Part shown: piece by piece, positions 1-10,965 of the stretch | Layout: the number at the start of each line of letters is the position of its first letter | Numbering within the stretch: position 1 is the first letter of the stretch | DNA from: Rachicladosporium sp. CCFEE 5018 | Taxonomy: Eukaryota; Ascomycota; Dothideomycetes; Cladosporiales; Cladosporiaceae | Direction: 5' to 3' | NCBI GenBank assembly: GCA_002077045.2 | Contig: KZ111193.1 | Location: 1 to 64,000, forward strand | DNA length: 64,000 bases | Made by a program: the position numbers and the translations under genes | The notes under the pieces: generated by a model | What the model saw: the letters and a program-made list of their open reading frames with translations, nothing else | Databases searched by the model: none | What the model was told of the DNA's origin: nothing

Positions 1-2
1 CT

Positions 3-1042
3 AACGGGCCTACGCGGCGTGAAAGTGAACATAGCACTCACAGCGTCGAGTCACCTTTCCCTTCACCTCATAACCTCGTCTCACCTACTGCATCTACAGT
101 GGCTGAAGCATACATCTTCAGCTACGGCGTTGCAGTACTGTGGAATTTCACGCTTCACCAGGAAAAGGACCTGCTCGCAGATCTTACCTTTTCTTCCGCC
201 CCATCAAAGTCATCACACAAATCGCCCTTTACGCAGACGCCTATACCGACGCAACTACCCCTGCTTACACGACCTCTCGATGAGTCCGAGTTCGAGACAG
301 AGGAGTTCCACTTCCAGTACACACCTTCAATACCAAAGCCGAGGATCTACAACGACATGATCACGCTGCGGACGAGCGATCACATGATCAAGCTAGCCAT
401 GTCTCACGCAATTGGTCAGAGTACGAAGCTCTCGTTCTTCGAAGAGCGTATGCAGCGGACGATGAGCGAGGCACAGTACGTCCCTCGTCAGCTTGCACTG
501 CAAGGCCGTCTCGGCATGAATCGGAAGGAGGTTGTGGGACTCGTTGGCCGATTGTTTGAAGGAAGGGTAGATGTGAATCTCTGTAAGTGCCACGTCGTCA
601 ACTGACCATTGAGCGTGTCGCTAACAAATACACAGCCTCAAACATGCTCGACGTCCCCAACTTCTTCTGGGACTCCGAGCCCACCCTACACCCCCTCTAC
701 CTCGCCGTCCGCGAATACCTCGAAATCAAACCTCGCATCCAAGTCCTCAACGACCGCTGCAAAGTCTTCTTAGACCTCGCCGAGATCCTCTCGGACTCCA
801 TCGCGGACGTGAAGATGACACGTATCACGTGGATCATCATCGTGCTGATCTTGGTCAGTATTTTGGTCACTTGCACGGAGGTGTTGTTGCGGTTTGCTAT
901 CTTGGTAAAGAGTGGTGGGGACGGTGGTGCTGGGAAGGAGGGGGCGGGTGGAACGGTGTTTGGGATGGGGATGGTGGATGTGCCGGTGGGGTTCTCGACG
1001 GGGTTGGCGAGGATGTTGATCAGGAGTGTGCGGAGCTTGTGA
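3..1042 (+). CDS. RMD1/DUF155 family membrane protein, 5' partial
   Basis: The reading frame is open from the first bases of the window, so the gene starts upstream. One intron (583-635, donor GTAAGT, branch-like CTAAC at 621, acceptor CACAG) joins the two parts and restores the family motif NLSSNMLDVPNFFWD. Further family signatures are IFSYGVAVLWNF near the visible start and REYLEIKPRIQVLNDR. A single hydrophobic helix (ITWIIIVLILVSILVTC) lies close to the C-terminus, as in yeast Rmd1, Rmd8 and Mrx10. Family members are membrane proteins linked to meiotic nuclear division (Rmd1/Rmd8) or to the mitochondrial expression machinery (Mrx10); which subgroup this belongs to cannot be decided without the N-terminus. 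About 329 residues are visible. The last ~35 residues after the helix are Gly-rich. Confidence 0.88.
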
Positions 1043-1907
1043 TGATAGACCTAGCGAAGCAATGTTGATAATCTTGGCATATATTCTGTAAGCGAGCACG
1101 CTAGTAAGCGCCACGTTTCTCGCGCCACCGGCTTGCCCATCCGAATGCATGGCATTTCGGGGTAGTTCGAACTCAAATGCCCATACGAAAGCCAATATCA
1201 GAGGAGAGGGGTGGAACCACAACGGCTGACACTTGCACGAGCGTCGCAAACCTCATTGCTTGTATTCTCGCATTGTGACGGTTCCGTTGATCACAGCGTT
1301 GCCATCGCGCCGGTCGGCCCTGCACGGGTCGAATGCAGCCGGGCGGTTTGGGCATTCTAGCCGAGAACTTGTCACCTCCCGTATGGGCTGATCCGCACGG
1401 TCCCCTGGGCATCGAGGCTGCGGATAACAGAGGGTTCTTGCGTTGAAGGAGTTGTCGATGGGTGTTACACGCTCGCGAATCCTTACTTAAAGTACTATTC
1501 GGCTTCTTGACGTTCATTACCGGCATCACCTAGCTGCCGACCACGAGGTACCGCTGGAGCGAAATCCGCGCGACGACCAGACTGCTTTTGCTACAGCTTA
1601 CGATACTCATTCCAGGAGTCTGGGCGCGCTCCCATTGGCGACTTCACTGTATTGAACGTGTCATTGAATGTATCTCAAGAGCTTCTGAATGTGCACGACT
1701 TGACATGGGAACCACGAATTCGAGGCGAGATCAAGCTCTGCGCGCGGCCATCTCGGCTGGGTGACAGGAAGGAAAGCAGGTACTGGAGTCAACGCGGAGG
1801 AGGCGAAGCTATAGACACACGGGTCGCGACGACGTCGGAACAAGCTTGTGGAGTTCCTCCTTCCTGCGAAGGAAAGTGCTGCCCAGGCTCGAGCACACCA
1901 CCCCACG
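1043..1907. other. Intergenic, promoter side of the SLN1-type kinase
   Basis: 865 bases between the RMD1-family stop and the kinase start. Open frames on both strands show no recognisable protein and no plausible splice structure. No RNA gene or repeat was seen. It presumably holds the kinase promoter and a long 5' leader. Confidence 0.5.
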
Positions 1908-4900
1908 ATGCGGATACCCATACGAGAGCAGCTCGCGCTGCTGATTCTCCTCTCCGCCCTCATCTCGCTCATGGTCATCTCGGTCGCGACATGGATCACC
2001 AACCACTCCTTTGTCCTCAGCCAGCGGTCAGAGCGGCTGACACTCACCGCGTCCCTCAAGGCTGCGCAGCTGTCATCGAATCTCAACATCATGCAGACTT
2101 CCGCTAATTTCGTGAGCTCGCGTGTGTTGATACAGTCGGCACTCATGCGCTACTACCAGGGCAACAATACCGCGGCGAATTGGGTGAGAGCGCAGGCGGA
2201 CATGGCAGCTGCTATCAGTGGCGGTGGGTCCCTGGGTCAGTCGCTGTTGTTGCAGACTCAGGTGTATCCGAGAGACCCATCTGGCCCTGCCGGTCCCTGG
2301 TCGCTACTGAATGTGACGAGCGCAGACTCCAACAATACGCTTGAGCTGCCTTTGAAGGATTCAGAAGGGGCTCAGGTACACCTTGGAGACAGTAGCGGAC
2401 TTGGATATCCACCAGAGCTGTACCCAAACTTGACGTACTTAGGCAACTCGTCGTCCAACGGCTTTCAAGCAGGCTACAATGGCCGAATCTTGAGCGCCGA
2501 CAACCCCGACCTGTTCCTTGGACCCTGGGTCGTGGACGATTCGCTATCCCTGGTCTCGCTGACAATGCCGGTCATTAACAATACCTCTGCAGCTGATGTA
2601 CTGGGCTGGTTGACTGTACTGATGGACGCTAAATTAATCTCATTCGTATTGTCAAATACTGACGGACTGGGCGAGACAGGACAGACGCTGCTATTTGGAC
2701 CTGCAAACACTACCAATAGCTTTTCTCGTGCATCCGTGAGACCGAGTAGTAGCGATACGAAACCTGATCCCGAGCTCCGATACGTTCTCCCCTTACCAAG
2801 TGGGGACAAGGAGCGACATCCAGACCATGTCTACGGTACACCGAATGCGGCATTCAGTGCATCACAGTACCCGGCCATTCAGGAGGCCCTCGCAAGGAAC
2901 GCTTCGGGAGACGGATCCTCCGGTTCTACGCTCTCGACTCGCAACGAGGATGGCGACACCGTGTCAGTCGGCTATGCGATTCCACAAATCGACTTTGTGG
3001 ACTGGGTCGTGCTTGTGGAACAAGACAAGAGTGAAGTATGGCAGCCGATCCGCCATCTACGCAATGTAATTATCGGATGTGTCTTCGCGACTGCTGGCTT
3101 TTTGGCTCTCCTTGCGTTCCCTCTAGCTCACTTTGCCGTGCTGCCGATCCGCAGGCTACGAGAAGCCACTCGAAAGTCCGTCGAGCCACCCAATTCGCAT
3201 CCCAGTCGCTCGAGTTTCGACTCTTTCTAGGTCTTATCTCGATCACGACGGGGCTGACGACCACAATGATGGCGGCGATCTCACCGCCGCGTCCACTGCT
3301 GCAGCCCGTAAGGAGGGCTGGAATCCGGTGACAAAGTGGACCGAGAAACGTCGTCTGGACCGAGAAGCACGTCGCGAGGCACGACGAAGGAAGCAATTCC
3401 GAATTCCCGGAAAAGTGAAGGAACGGAAGGTGATCGTTAAGGACGAATTGACAGACTTGACGTCGACCTTCAATGAGATGAGTGATGAGCTTATGATGCA
3501 GTACGAAAGGTTGGAGGAGCGAGTACAACAGCGTACAGCTGAGCTGGAGCTGAGCAAGAAGGCTGCTGAAGTGGCGAACGAGAGCAAGACCCTTTTCATC
3601 GCAAACATATCGCACGAATTGAAGACGCCTCTGAACGGTATCCTAGGCATGTGCGCTGTTTGCATGCAGGAAGATGATCCGCAACGTTTGAAGCGGTCTT
3701 TGGGGATAATTTACAAGAGCGGGGACCTGTTGTTGAATCTTCTCACTGATCTGTTGACCTTCAGCAAGAACCAGGTGGGACAACATCTGAGCTTAGACGA
3801 GAAGGAGTTCAGGCTGAGAGACATCTCATCACAAGTACTTGCCATCTTTGACAAGCAGGCCAAAGAGGGCCAAATTGACCTTCGAGTTGAGTTCCAGGGC
3901 GTGCCCAGTGGTGAAGAGGGTGTTCAGGTTCAGGAATGGTCGGAGTGGGGCCCACCCGGCACCGGCCGCATCAAGGACATGATCCTGTATGGCGATACCC
4001 ATCGAATACTGCAGGTGGTGATCAATCTAGTGTCGAACTCGCTCAAGTTTACGCCTCCAGGTGGTAAGGTCACATTGACGATTCGGTGTTTACCAGACTT
4101 ACCCGATATGGGCTCTCGGAAAAGCTCGTTCCAGAGTAAGCAGTCACGAGTATCATCAAAGCAGCACAGCAAACAGCACTCGACTAGAAGTGGAGGCAAG
4201 GGCTCAGGGGGCGCTTCGTCTCTCGCTAGACCCGACAATGGTACTCAATCGCACAAGGACAGACCGTTCGCCATGATACACGAGCGCAACCCCTCACCGC
4301 CGCCGGGTAAATACCTCTCCTTCGAGTTCGAGGTCGAAGATACGGGCCCTGGCATTGCGGAAGATGAACAACAACGCATCTTTGATCCCTTTTATCAGGC
4401 TCAGCTTGGGCTGAACAAGAAGTACGGTGGCACTGGTCTTGGTCTTAGCATCTGCACCCAGCTCGCCGGCCTTATGCGTGGTTCTGTCGGGGTTCAATCT
4501 ACGGTCGGCGTCGGCAGTACCTTTATCATGAAGATCCCGCTGAAACACCTACAGTCTCGAGCAGACTCCACGGCTAGCTCGAGCATTGAGTTGCACGACC
4601 GCACGGCTCTGTCGTTTGCAACTGGTGCAGACAATGATCCCTCAAGCCATACGCCAGCACGTCACTCGCGACATCTGGACGACCAATTAGGTCTCCCCTC
4701 TCCAAATCCCAACGCAGCATCTGGTGCGGCGACGCCCACAATGACCAATGATCCGCAACCGCGTCTCGTTGGCCTTTCACAACCCTTCTTTGCTGCTTCA
4801 CAACCACTCGAGTCGCCTGGTGCACAGCCTGCAGCCATGGAGAAAATAACTGCCGAAGCCACTCGCGGTGGAAGAATCCGCGTGCTTGTAGCAGAAGACA

Positions 4901-5472
4901 ACAAGACGAACCAAGAAGTCGTCCTACGCATGCTGAAGCTCGAGGACATCTACGATGTTACAGTCGCGAAGGACGGTCAGGAAGCGCTTGATAAAGTCAA
5001 GGACTCGATGCTACCCACCAGCCAGCCGTTCAATCTCATCTTCATGGACGTCCAGATGCCAAACGTCGACGGCTTACAATCGACTCGCCTCATCCGTGAG
5101 ATCGGCTACCAGGCACCAATCGTAGCGCTCACGGCCTTCAGCGAAGAAAGCAATATCAAAGACTGCCTTGACAGTGGCATGAATTACTTCCTCTCCAAGC
5201 CGATTCGGCGGCCGCAGCTGAAGAAGGTGCTTAAGGAGTACTGCGCTCCGATACCCGAGGAAGAGGGCGAGGATGTCACGCCGCCTGGGGCTGTCAATGG
5301 TGTCAATGTTGGGCAAAATACTACTATTGTGATGGTCAATGGTGGACTGCCTCCTGAGACGAGACCCATGAGCGCTGGTCAAGCGAATGGGAAAGCGAAG
5401 GCTCCCGTTGTGAGCACAACGCCAAGAAGGAGTGCGGAGGCGGAGAGGGCTGTGAGTCCGCATTCGAAATGA
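1908..5472 (+). CDS. SLN1: Hybrid histidine kinase, SLN1 osmosensor type (apparent frameshift)
   Basis: Sensor kinase predicted to feed the HOG MAP-kinase phosphorelay (Sln1-Ypd1-Ssk1 in yeast; TcsB in Aspergillus). The start at 1908 (MRIPIREQLALL) puts the first membrane helix at residues ~8-28. A large extracellular domain with many Asn-glycosylation sequons follows, then a second helix at ~388-408 and a HAMP-like segment (LPIRRLREAT). The HisKA box ANISHELKTPLNG has its His codon at 3613. The ATPase boxes are NLVSNSLKFTPPGG, DTGPGIAEDEQQRIFDPF and GGTGLGLSI. The C-terminal receiver domain starts VLVAEDNKTNQEVV and has its phospho-Asp (FMDVQMPNVDG) at 5047. The upstream frame ends in TAG at 3228-3230, while the rest reads in the next frame. 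Either one extra base near 3216-3230 or an unusual intron (e.g. 3214-3304, poor donor GTTTCG) must be assumed. About 1187 aa if one base is extra. Confidence 0.9.
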
Positions 5473-6197
5473 TAAACTGAGCTGGCCTGGTGATGGCCAA
5501 AAGGCATTCATGTGTTCAGCATTGGGCATGGGACGATCAGTATAAGGCATTACTGGCGGTCTATCTTGCGCAGGGGAAAAGCATCTCTGGGTCTTGTTAC
5601 ATGGCGTTGATAGATGAGGTCCGATTGGGGACCACGGGCGATCAGGGAATATGATCGGGAATTTCATTGCAGCGATGGTGTCTCGGTGTGCCCTTTCGGA
5701 TTCAAAGTCCCATGGTTAAGGGATCTGCTCTTTATGTATCTCGTAGTAACCATTGACCATTCGACTGCCTTGTTACTTGGCTGTAATCACAAGCCGTCGC
5801 CGTCCTGATCTGATCGAGATGAGGGAGAAGATATACGGGATCGAGCTCTCTTGAGATCTTGGGATGCGTCCCTGCGCTCCCCAAGCCCACGGTGCCTGTC
5901 ATGCATCATTACATGAAGCTACCTTACTGGAGCGAGGTGACAGCATTCCGTGCCGCTGCAAGACTGCACCATGTGCATCTTACAGCCCTCTCGGAATTCG
6001 GCAAACCTTTCGCTGCGCCAGGGCACATCATTGCGACGTACGACTGTTCCAGCCAAGTCGGTGGTAGCATTGCCCTTGGTTCGCACTATCGGAGAGCCGA
6101 AGTGACCAGGCGTCGACCCCGCACACATCTGGGCTGCAGCGCAGTCGTCGTGATACATGGCGCGTGTTGCTGTAATTGACGTCGCACAGAAGCTGGA
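5473..6197. other. Convergent intergenic region
   Basis: 725 bases between the 3' ends of the SLN1-type kinase (+) and the FMN monooxygenase (-). Short open frames on both strands show no family features. No gene was supported; it is probably two 3' UTRs. Confidence 0.5.
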
Positions 6198-7802
6198 TCA
6201 ACCCAGCTGCATACTGATTGGATCTCGATGGTCTGAGGATGCATCAGCTTCAATCCCATTGATATGATTCACGCCGGCGACGATCTCATCCTCCTTGTAG
6301 GCGAAGGTACTCCCGAAGTGATCATCCCTAAGTCTTTTCTGTCCCGCTCCGTAAATCCTCTCTCGTGCCGTCAGACCCTCTTTGCTTTTCTTGTAAAGAC
6401 CTCTACGCCTAAGCTCGGGCACTAGCAACTCAACGACGTCCTCGAATGTCCCTGGTGTTGTCACATAAGCGACATTGAACCCATCAAGATCCGCCTCTCG
6501 CATCCATCGTTCCATTTCGTCCGCCACCGTGACAGGTGAGCCGATCGCCAATGGTCCAAGGCCGCCAAGGGACGCCTTCTCGGCCACTACACGAGGAGTC
6601 CAGACAGGTGTTTCTTCGCTCGTGGTGGTAAAGTTCGATAGAATCGATACGATTTTGTTCGCAGTCTTCGAATCTGCCTCTGAGATCGGCTGGTCTATCG
6701 GGATCTGAGAGAAGTCTATGCCTGTCCAGCCGGAAGCCAACACGAGCCCGCCGATCGTGGAAGCGTACTGCTTCGCCTTGTTGTATTTCTCGTGGGCATC
6801 TTCGTCCGTGCGACCAACGAACGGAGTAAATGTAGAGAAGAACTTGATGGATTGCGGGTCGCGACCTGCTTCTTTAGCAAGACGGCGAATGTTGTCGACT
6901 TTGGGTCGAATGACTGCGGGGCTATGACCTGAGACAAAGACAGCTTCTGCGTGGCGGACGGCAAATGCTGAGCCAGCAGGTGAGGTACCAGCTTGAAACA
7001 AAAAGGGCGTCCGTTGCGGAGTGGGCGGAACGAGATGCTTGGTCTCCAGATTGTAGTACTGGCCGGCGTGCGTTATAGTTTCAATCTTCTCGGGATCGAA
7101 GTAGACATCAGACTTGGGATTGGCCACAATCGCATTGTCGCTCCAGGATCCATTCCAGAGCTTGTAAAGGACTTGCATGTATTCATCAGCTTGAGCGTAG
7201 CGCTCGTCATGCTCAACCGGAGTATCGATGCCGATTGCTTTGAATGCAGACTTCTTGTAGCCGGTCACGATGTTCCAGCCAAAACGCCCATTAGTCATTG
7301 TGTCCAGCGTCGAGAACCGCTTGGCCAGTAAGAAAGGCGTCTCGAACGATGTCGTGGCTGTTATAGCAAAGACAAGGTTCTTTGTCACAGCAGCCATTGC
7401 GGAGATCGGTATCGATGGATCAGTCATAGGCCATTGGCTTGCTCTACGGATGCAGTCATCGATCTTGCCGTCGTACGTGTCGTACCCGCCGAACGTGTCC
7501 GCAAGGAACAAGGCATTGATGCCACCCTTCTCGAGCAGTTTCGCAAGATTAGTCCAATAGTCCAGACTGAGCTTCGTCGTGCTGCGATCATTCGGGTCCT
7601 TCCACTGTCCTGGTGACAGGTGCCCGATAGCTACAAGTGTGTCAGCTAGCTGAAACCTATGATCGATGCGAAGCTACTCACTTGACATGTCGAATGCATT
7701 GAGCAGGATTTGTTTCCTGGCGGTTTCTTTTGTCGCAGAATGGGCATTTCCATTGCCACTGACATCGCCATTGGTATCAGCAAATGTCACCCGACGAGAC
7801 AT
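6198..7802 (-). CDS. FMN-dependent luciferase-like monooxygenase (NtaA/SnaA/DszA family)
   Basis: Class C flavin monooxygenase of the bacterial-luciferase fold. Such enzymes use FMNH2 from a separate reductase and attack substrates such as nitrilotriacetate, sulfonates or sulfones. The start at 7802 (MSRRVTFADT) with one 51-nt intron (7631-7681, donor GTGAGT, acceptor TTGTAG) gives LLNAFDMSTIGHLSPGQW, the typical N-terminus of the NtaA group, and a 517-aa product; family members are usually 440-500 aa. Other family marks are FLADTFGGYDTYDG, TMTNGRFGWNIVTGYKKSA, HDERYAQADEYMQVLYKLW and QAGTSPAGSAFAVRHAEAVF. No targeting signal is evident, so it is probably cytosolic. It is transcribed divergently from the MFS permease at 8373, suggesting shared regulation through the 570-bp region between them. 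No FMN reductase is encoded nearby. The substrate cannot be inferred from sequence. Confidence 0.9.
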
Positions 7803-8372
7803 GTTGATTGCTGTCCAAGCAAAGTCTTGTTCGTCCCAAGAATTCTAACAGGTCCAACTTGCTCGCAACATACTACTCGGCTGTGATCTTGTGGAAAAGT
7901 CACACCCGGCGCCAACGATGGCGCCGGCAATCCGATGCCGAACACGTGGCAAGATAGGAAATCAGGATAGCTACCTGAATCTAGTATCCGATACCGCTTG
8001 CCATAACTGCAATCAGTGATGTTGTTGAGGTGAGTGTGGACACGCATTGAAGATCCTATGAGTGGGGCACATATGGCGTGCTTCAAGTCGTAGATCGCGA
8101 ATGAGCTCCGATCGTCACAGCCATTGGACAACATCAACCCAGACATCTCTGAATGCAAGAGTAGAGTGGGAATATACTTACTCGTGCAAGACGAAGAGGT
8201 CGCAAGCAGTCTTGGCTGAGATGGGAGCACCTCGGGCTATGTCTGTACGACAAAGGCCCGGAATGCGATGCTACGGTGCGGAAGTTGCCTGTTGGCGCAA
8301 GCTGCAGTGCAGCATTTATTTCCAACAGGACCATTCTTGTCATCGAGGCTCATATGACGAGTTGCGCTCGAA
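7803..8372. promoter_or_regulatory. Divergent promoter: FMN monooxygenase / MFS permease
   Basis: 570 bases between two divergent start codons. It holds the perfect 22-bp palindrome at 7906-7927, about 105 bp upstream of the monooxygenase ATG. Open frames in the interval have no recognisable product. The arrangement is consistent with co-regulation of oxygenase and transporter, which is an inference. Confidence 0.55.
7906..7927. promoter_or_regulatory. Perfect inverted repeat, candidate Zn(II)2Cys6 operator
   Basis: The arms CCGGCGCC (7906-7913) and GGCGCCGG (7920-7927) are exact reverse complements separated by the 6 nt AACGAT. The arms contain CGG and CCG triplets in mirrored orientation (CGG-N14-CCG), the general layout bound by dimeric fungal zinc-cluster regulators. 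It sits inside the divergent promoter of an oxygenase/permease pair. The binding function is inferred. Confidence 0.45.
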
Positions 8373-10102
8373 ATGGCAGACCACACAACAGACGTAAGCA
8401 AGGAAGCCGCGGAGATCTCTTCTAACGATGGCGGATCTGAATCACTGCCACCGACCGCTGCCAGTGACAAGGCTGCGTTCCTGGCAACATTCAGCAGAGC
8501 TGAGGACAAGGCGATCATGAAGAAGGTCGATCGCCGCTTCCTGCTTCTCGTCGGAATCCTGTACATGACAAAGAATGTGTGATTCGTCGAAGATTCTTTA
8601 CTTCCCCAAGACATCAGCTGACAGTCTGCCAGATCGACTACCAGAATGCCGCCAACGTTAAGGTGCTCCAGGTCGGCCAGCCCTCGGATGTTTTGAGGGA
8701 GCTCAATATTACGCCCAATGCGTATAATTGGGTGCAGTCAAACTACTTTATTGCCTACATCATCTTCGAAGTACCGAGCAATCTTCTGCTGAAGAAATTC
8801 ACCCCTCGCCTATGGCAGTCGCGGATCTGCCTGAGCTGGGGAATCGTGCTGGCTTGCCATGCTGCGGTCCAGAACAAGGAATCATTGTACACGGTTCGCT
8901 TCCTGTTGGGTATGATGGAGGCTGGCATGTTCCCTGGTCTGGCTGCACAACTGACGTCCTGGTACCGATCTGACGAGATGGGGAAGCCCATCATGTGGAT
9001 GTTCGGCTGGCAGAATCTCTCCGGCGTCGTCGGATCACTCCTGGCGTACGGTATCTCATACATGAATGGAGTCTGCGGCATGAGTGCTTGGCGATGGGCC
9101 TACCTCCTCGAAGGCATCTACACCATCCTGCTCGCCGGTGTGATTTATGTTGTCCTGCCGGACTACCCGAAGTCCCCGAGATCCAGCAAATGGCTCACTG
9201 AGCGTGAGCAGGACTATCTCGAAGCACGTCTATCGGAAAATGCACCTCGGACTGATGAAGCTGCGTTCTCCAAGCAGGAGATCTTTGCCTCTTTGAAAGA
9301 TCCGAGGACCTACAGCTTCATGACCAATCAGATTCTGGTCAATCTTGCAGGTTATGGTTTGCAGTGGTATTTGCCGACTATCACCACAAATCTGGGTTTT
9401 GCAGGTCTTCCCCGCAACCAATTGTTGAACATAGGCCCAGCGGGTGCGTCCGTCATCGCGATCATGATCGCAGGCTGGCTGTTGAAGCAAGCCTATGTTA
9501 CGAGACCGGCTTTCACACAGCCTATAAACGTCACCATGGTGCTCAGCTTCATCCTCTTCTTTACAGTATCCGCGCCGGGCGCCATATATGTAGCATGCAT
9601 CATCGGTACGTAATGGCAGCCAGATTCGACTATCGATTATTTTAGACGCTAACCGGCTCGCAGGCACCATGTCTTATTCTGTATACTTCATTCCTTTCTG
9701 GGCATGGAGAAGCTCGACATTGGCAGGGGCAACTGGTACCGCATTCACCTTAGCATTCCAGTCTTCCATTGGCCAGATTGGTGGAGTAAGTCACCCGAGT
9801 TCTGTCGTCTTTCGTCTGCTGATCCAGGGTAGGTGATTGGTCCACAACTCTTCCAGTCCAAGTTCGCCCACAACGGCTATAAAACGCCCTTTGCCATCTG
9901 CGCTGCTGCAACAATCGTCGGTTGGGCAGCAAATCTGGTGACGTGGTGGCTAACTCGTAACGTCGAGTGGGATGTTCGACGCATTCGAAGGCTGTGGATC
10001 AAGGCCGAGAAGGAGGGTAAGGTGTATGGCGACGATGATGTACGTTTCTACCAAGAGCGCGACTTCTATCACGGTTTGCGGAAGGATGAGACGAAGGCGT
10101 AG
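8373..10102 (+). CDS. MFS permease, Dal5/ACS (anion:cation symporter) family
   Basis: Plasma-membrane transporter of the Dal5/Tna1/Soa1 group, whose members carry small organic anions such as allantoate, nicotinate, or sulfite and sulfonates. Four exons were rebuilt: 8373-8576, 8633-9605, 9664-9785 and 9833-10102, with introns of 56, 58 and 47 nt; the joined product is 522 aa, usual for the family. The hydrophilic N-terminus is followed by the family block IDYQNAANVKV (helix 1 end). Next come NAYNWVQSNYFIAYIIFEVPSN, RFLLGMMEAGMFPGL (helix 4 motif) and a long central loop near residue ~240 with PRSSKWLTEREQDYLEAR. The tail VYGDDDVRFYQERDFYHGL is typical of Dal5-type permeases (...D.RF.Y.L). 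Divergent from the FMN monooxygenase and upstream of the Baeyer-Villiger-type enzyme on the same strand. Likely the substrate importer of the cluster; its ligand is unknown. Confidence 0.92.
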
Positions 10103-10965
10103 TCGAAATGGATCGGATCGCGGATGCGAACTGCGAAGTAAGAGAGAGCTCTGCTCAGATGCTTAAGCCAAGCAACTAGACGTTTGGATAACACCTATCC
10201 CAGACGTAGACAGCACTGACTTGCGCCCTTGGCACGTGATCCTATACGTTGCGACTTGATACCTCATCCTCCCGATTCTCCAGAAGTTTGAAAGGCGGAC
10301 GATACTTCTGCGAGTCCAGCCGCAGGAGCGATGTGCAGGATCGCTGCATTTGTGGGAGGTGCAGTGGCAGGATGTGTGTTGATGTCTCATGTCGGCCTCT
10401 CACCCGTGAGTTGTGCCCAATCGCAACTGTGGTCGGTGTGTTTGCGGAAGCATGGTATGCATTTCAGACCACTCGGAGAAGTGAAGATGGATCGTTGGCT
10501 CGACAACGCTTAATGGGCGAGGCAGCATCGCGTTCCAAGCAATCTGCAGTCGGAAGCGGCATAGCATGAAGTCGTGGATTTCAGCGAAGCAGCGGCTTTC
10601 GCGATACAAGGAAGTGTCGATTTACTCAATACTGCCATCGCGATATGATCTCGGGTCCCCTTCGCCCCCGAAGAGCCTGCGAGATCATCTTAGGTATCGC
10701 GAAGGTCAGCTTGAGACCGATATCCGGCCTATAGACGGGGCGCTGCCGACGTTGATCCGCTTTGAGGACCTGGTGCACTCCGCAGACTTCCCACCAGAGT
10801 AGCTTGTAAGTGCAAGGCGGGTCCCAGATGGCGTGCTTAGGCTTGCATCGATGTCGGCCATTGCTCTGGGCGATGTTCGTCCGAACACATGGACTCTGTT
10901 CTTGTACGATTTGATGAGTCCACTGCAGAATTCCATATATTCGTACACTCGTACAGGTGTTTGTG
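10103..10965. other. Intergenic between permease and flavin monooxygenase
   Basis: 863 bases. Several overlapping open frames on both strands have no recognisable domain and no sensible joining. The palindrome seen at 7906 has no copy here. It probably holds the promoter of the downstream flavin monooxygenase. Confidence 0.45.

Noticed and set aside
3180..3230. A 51-nt intron (GTCGAG..CTAG) in the SLN1-type gene as explanation of the frame break
   Set aside because: Its length is a multiple of three, so it would not change the frame and cannot explain the shift.
10166..10820. Several overlapping frames between the permease and the flavin monooxygenase
   Set aside because: None is supported by domain, splice signals or composition; treated as spacer and promoter.
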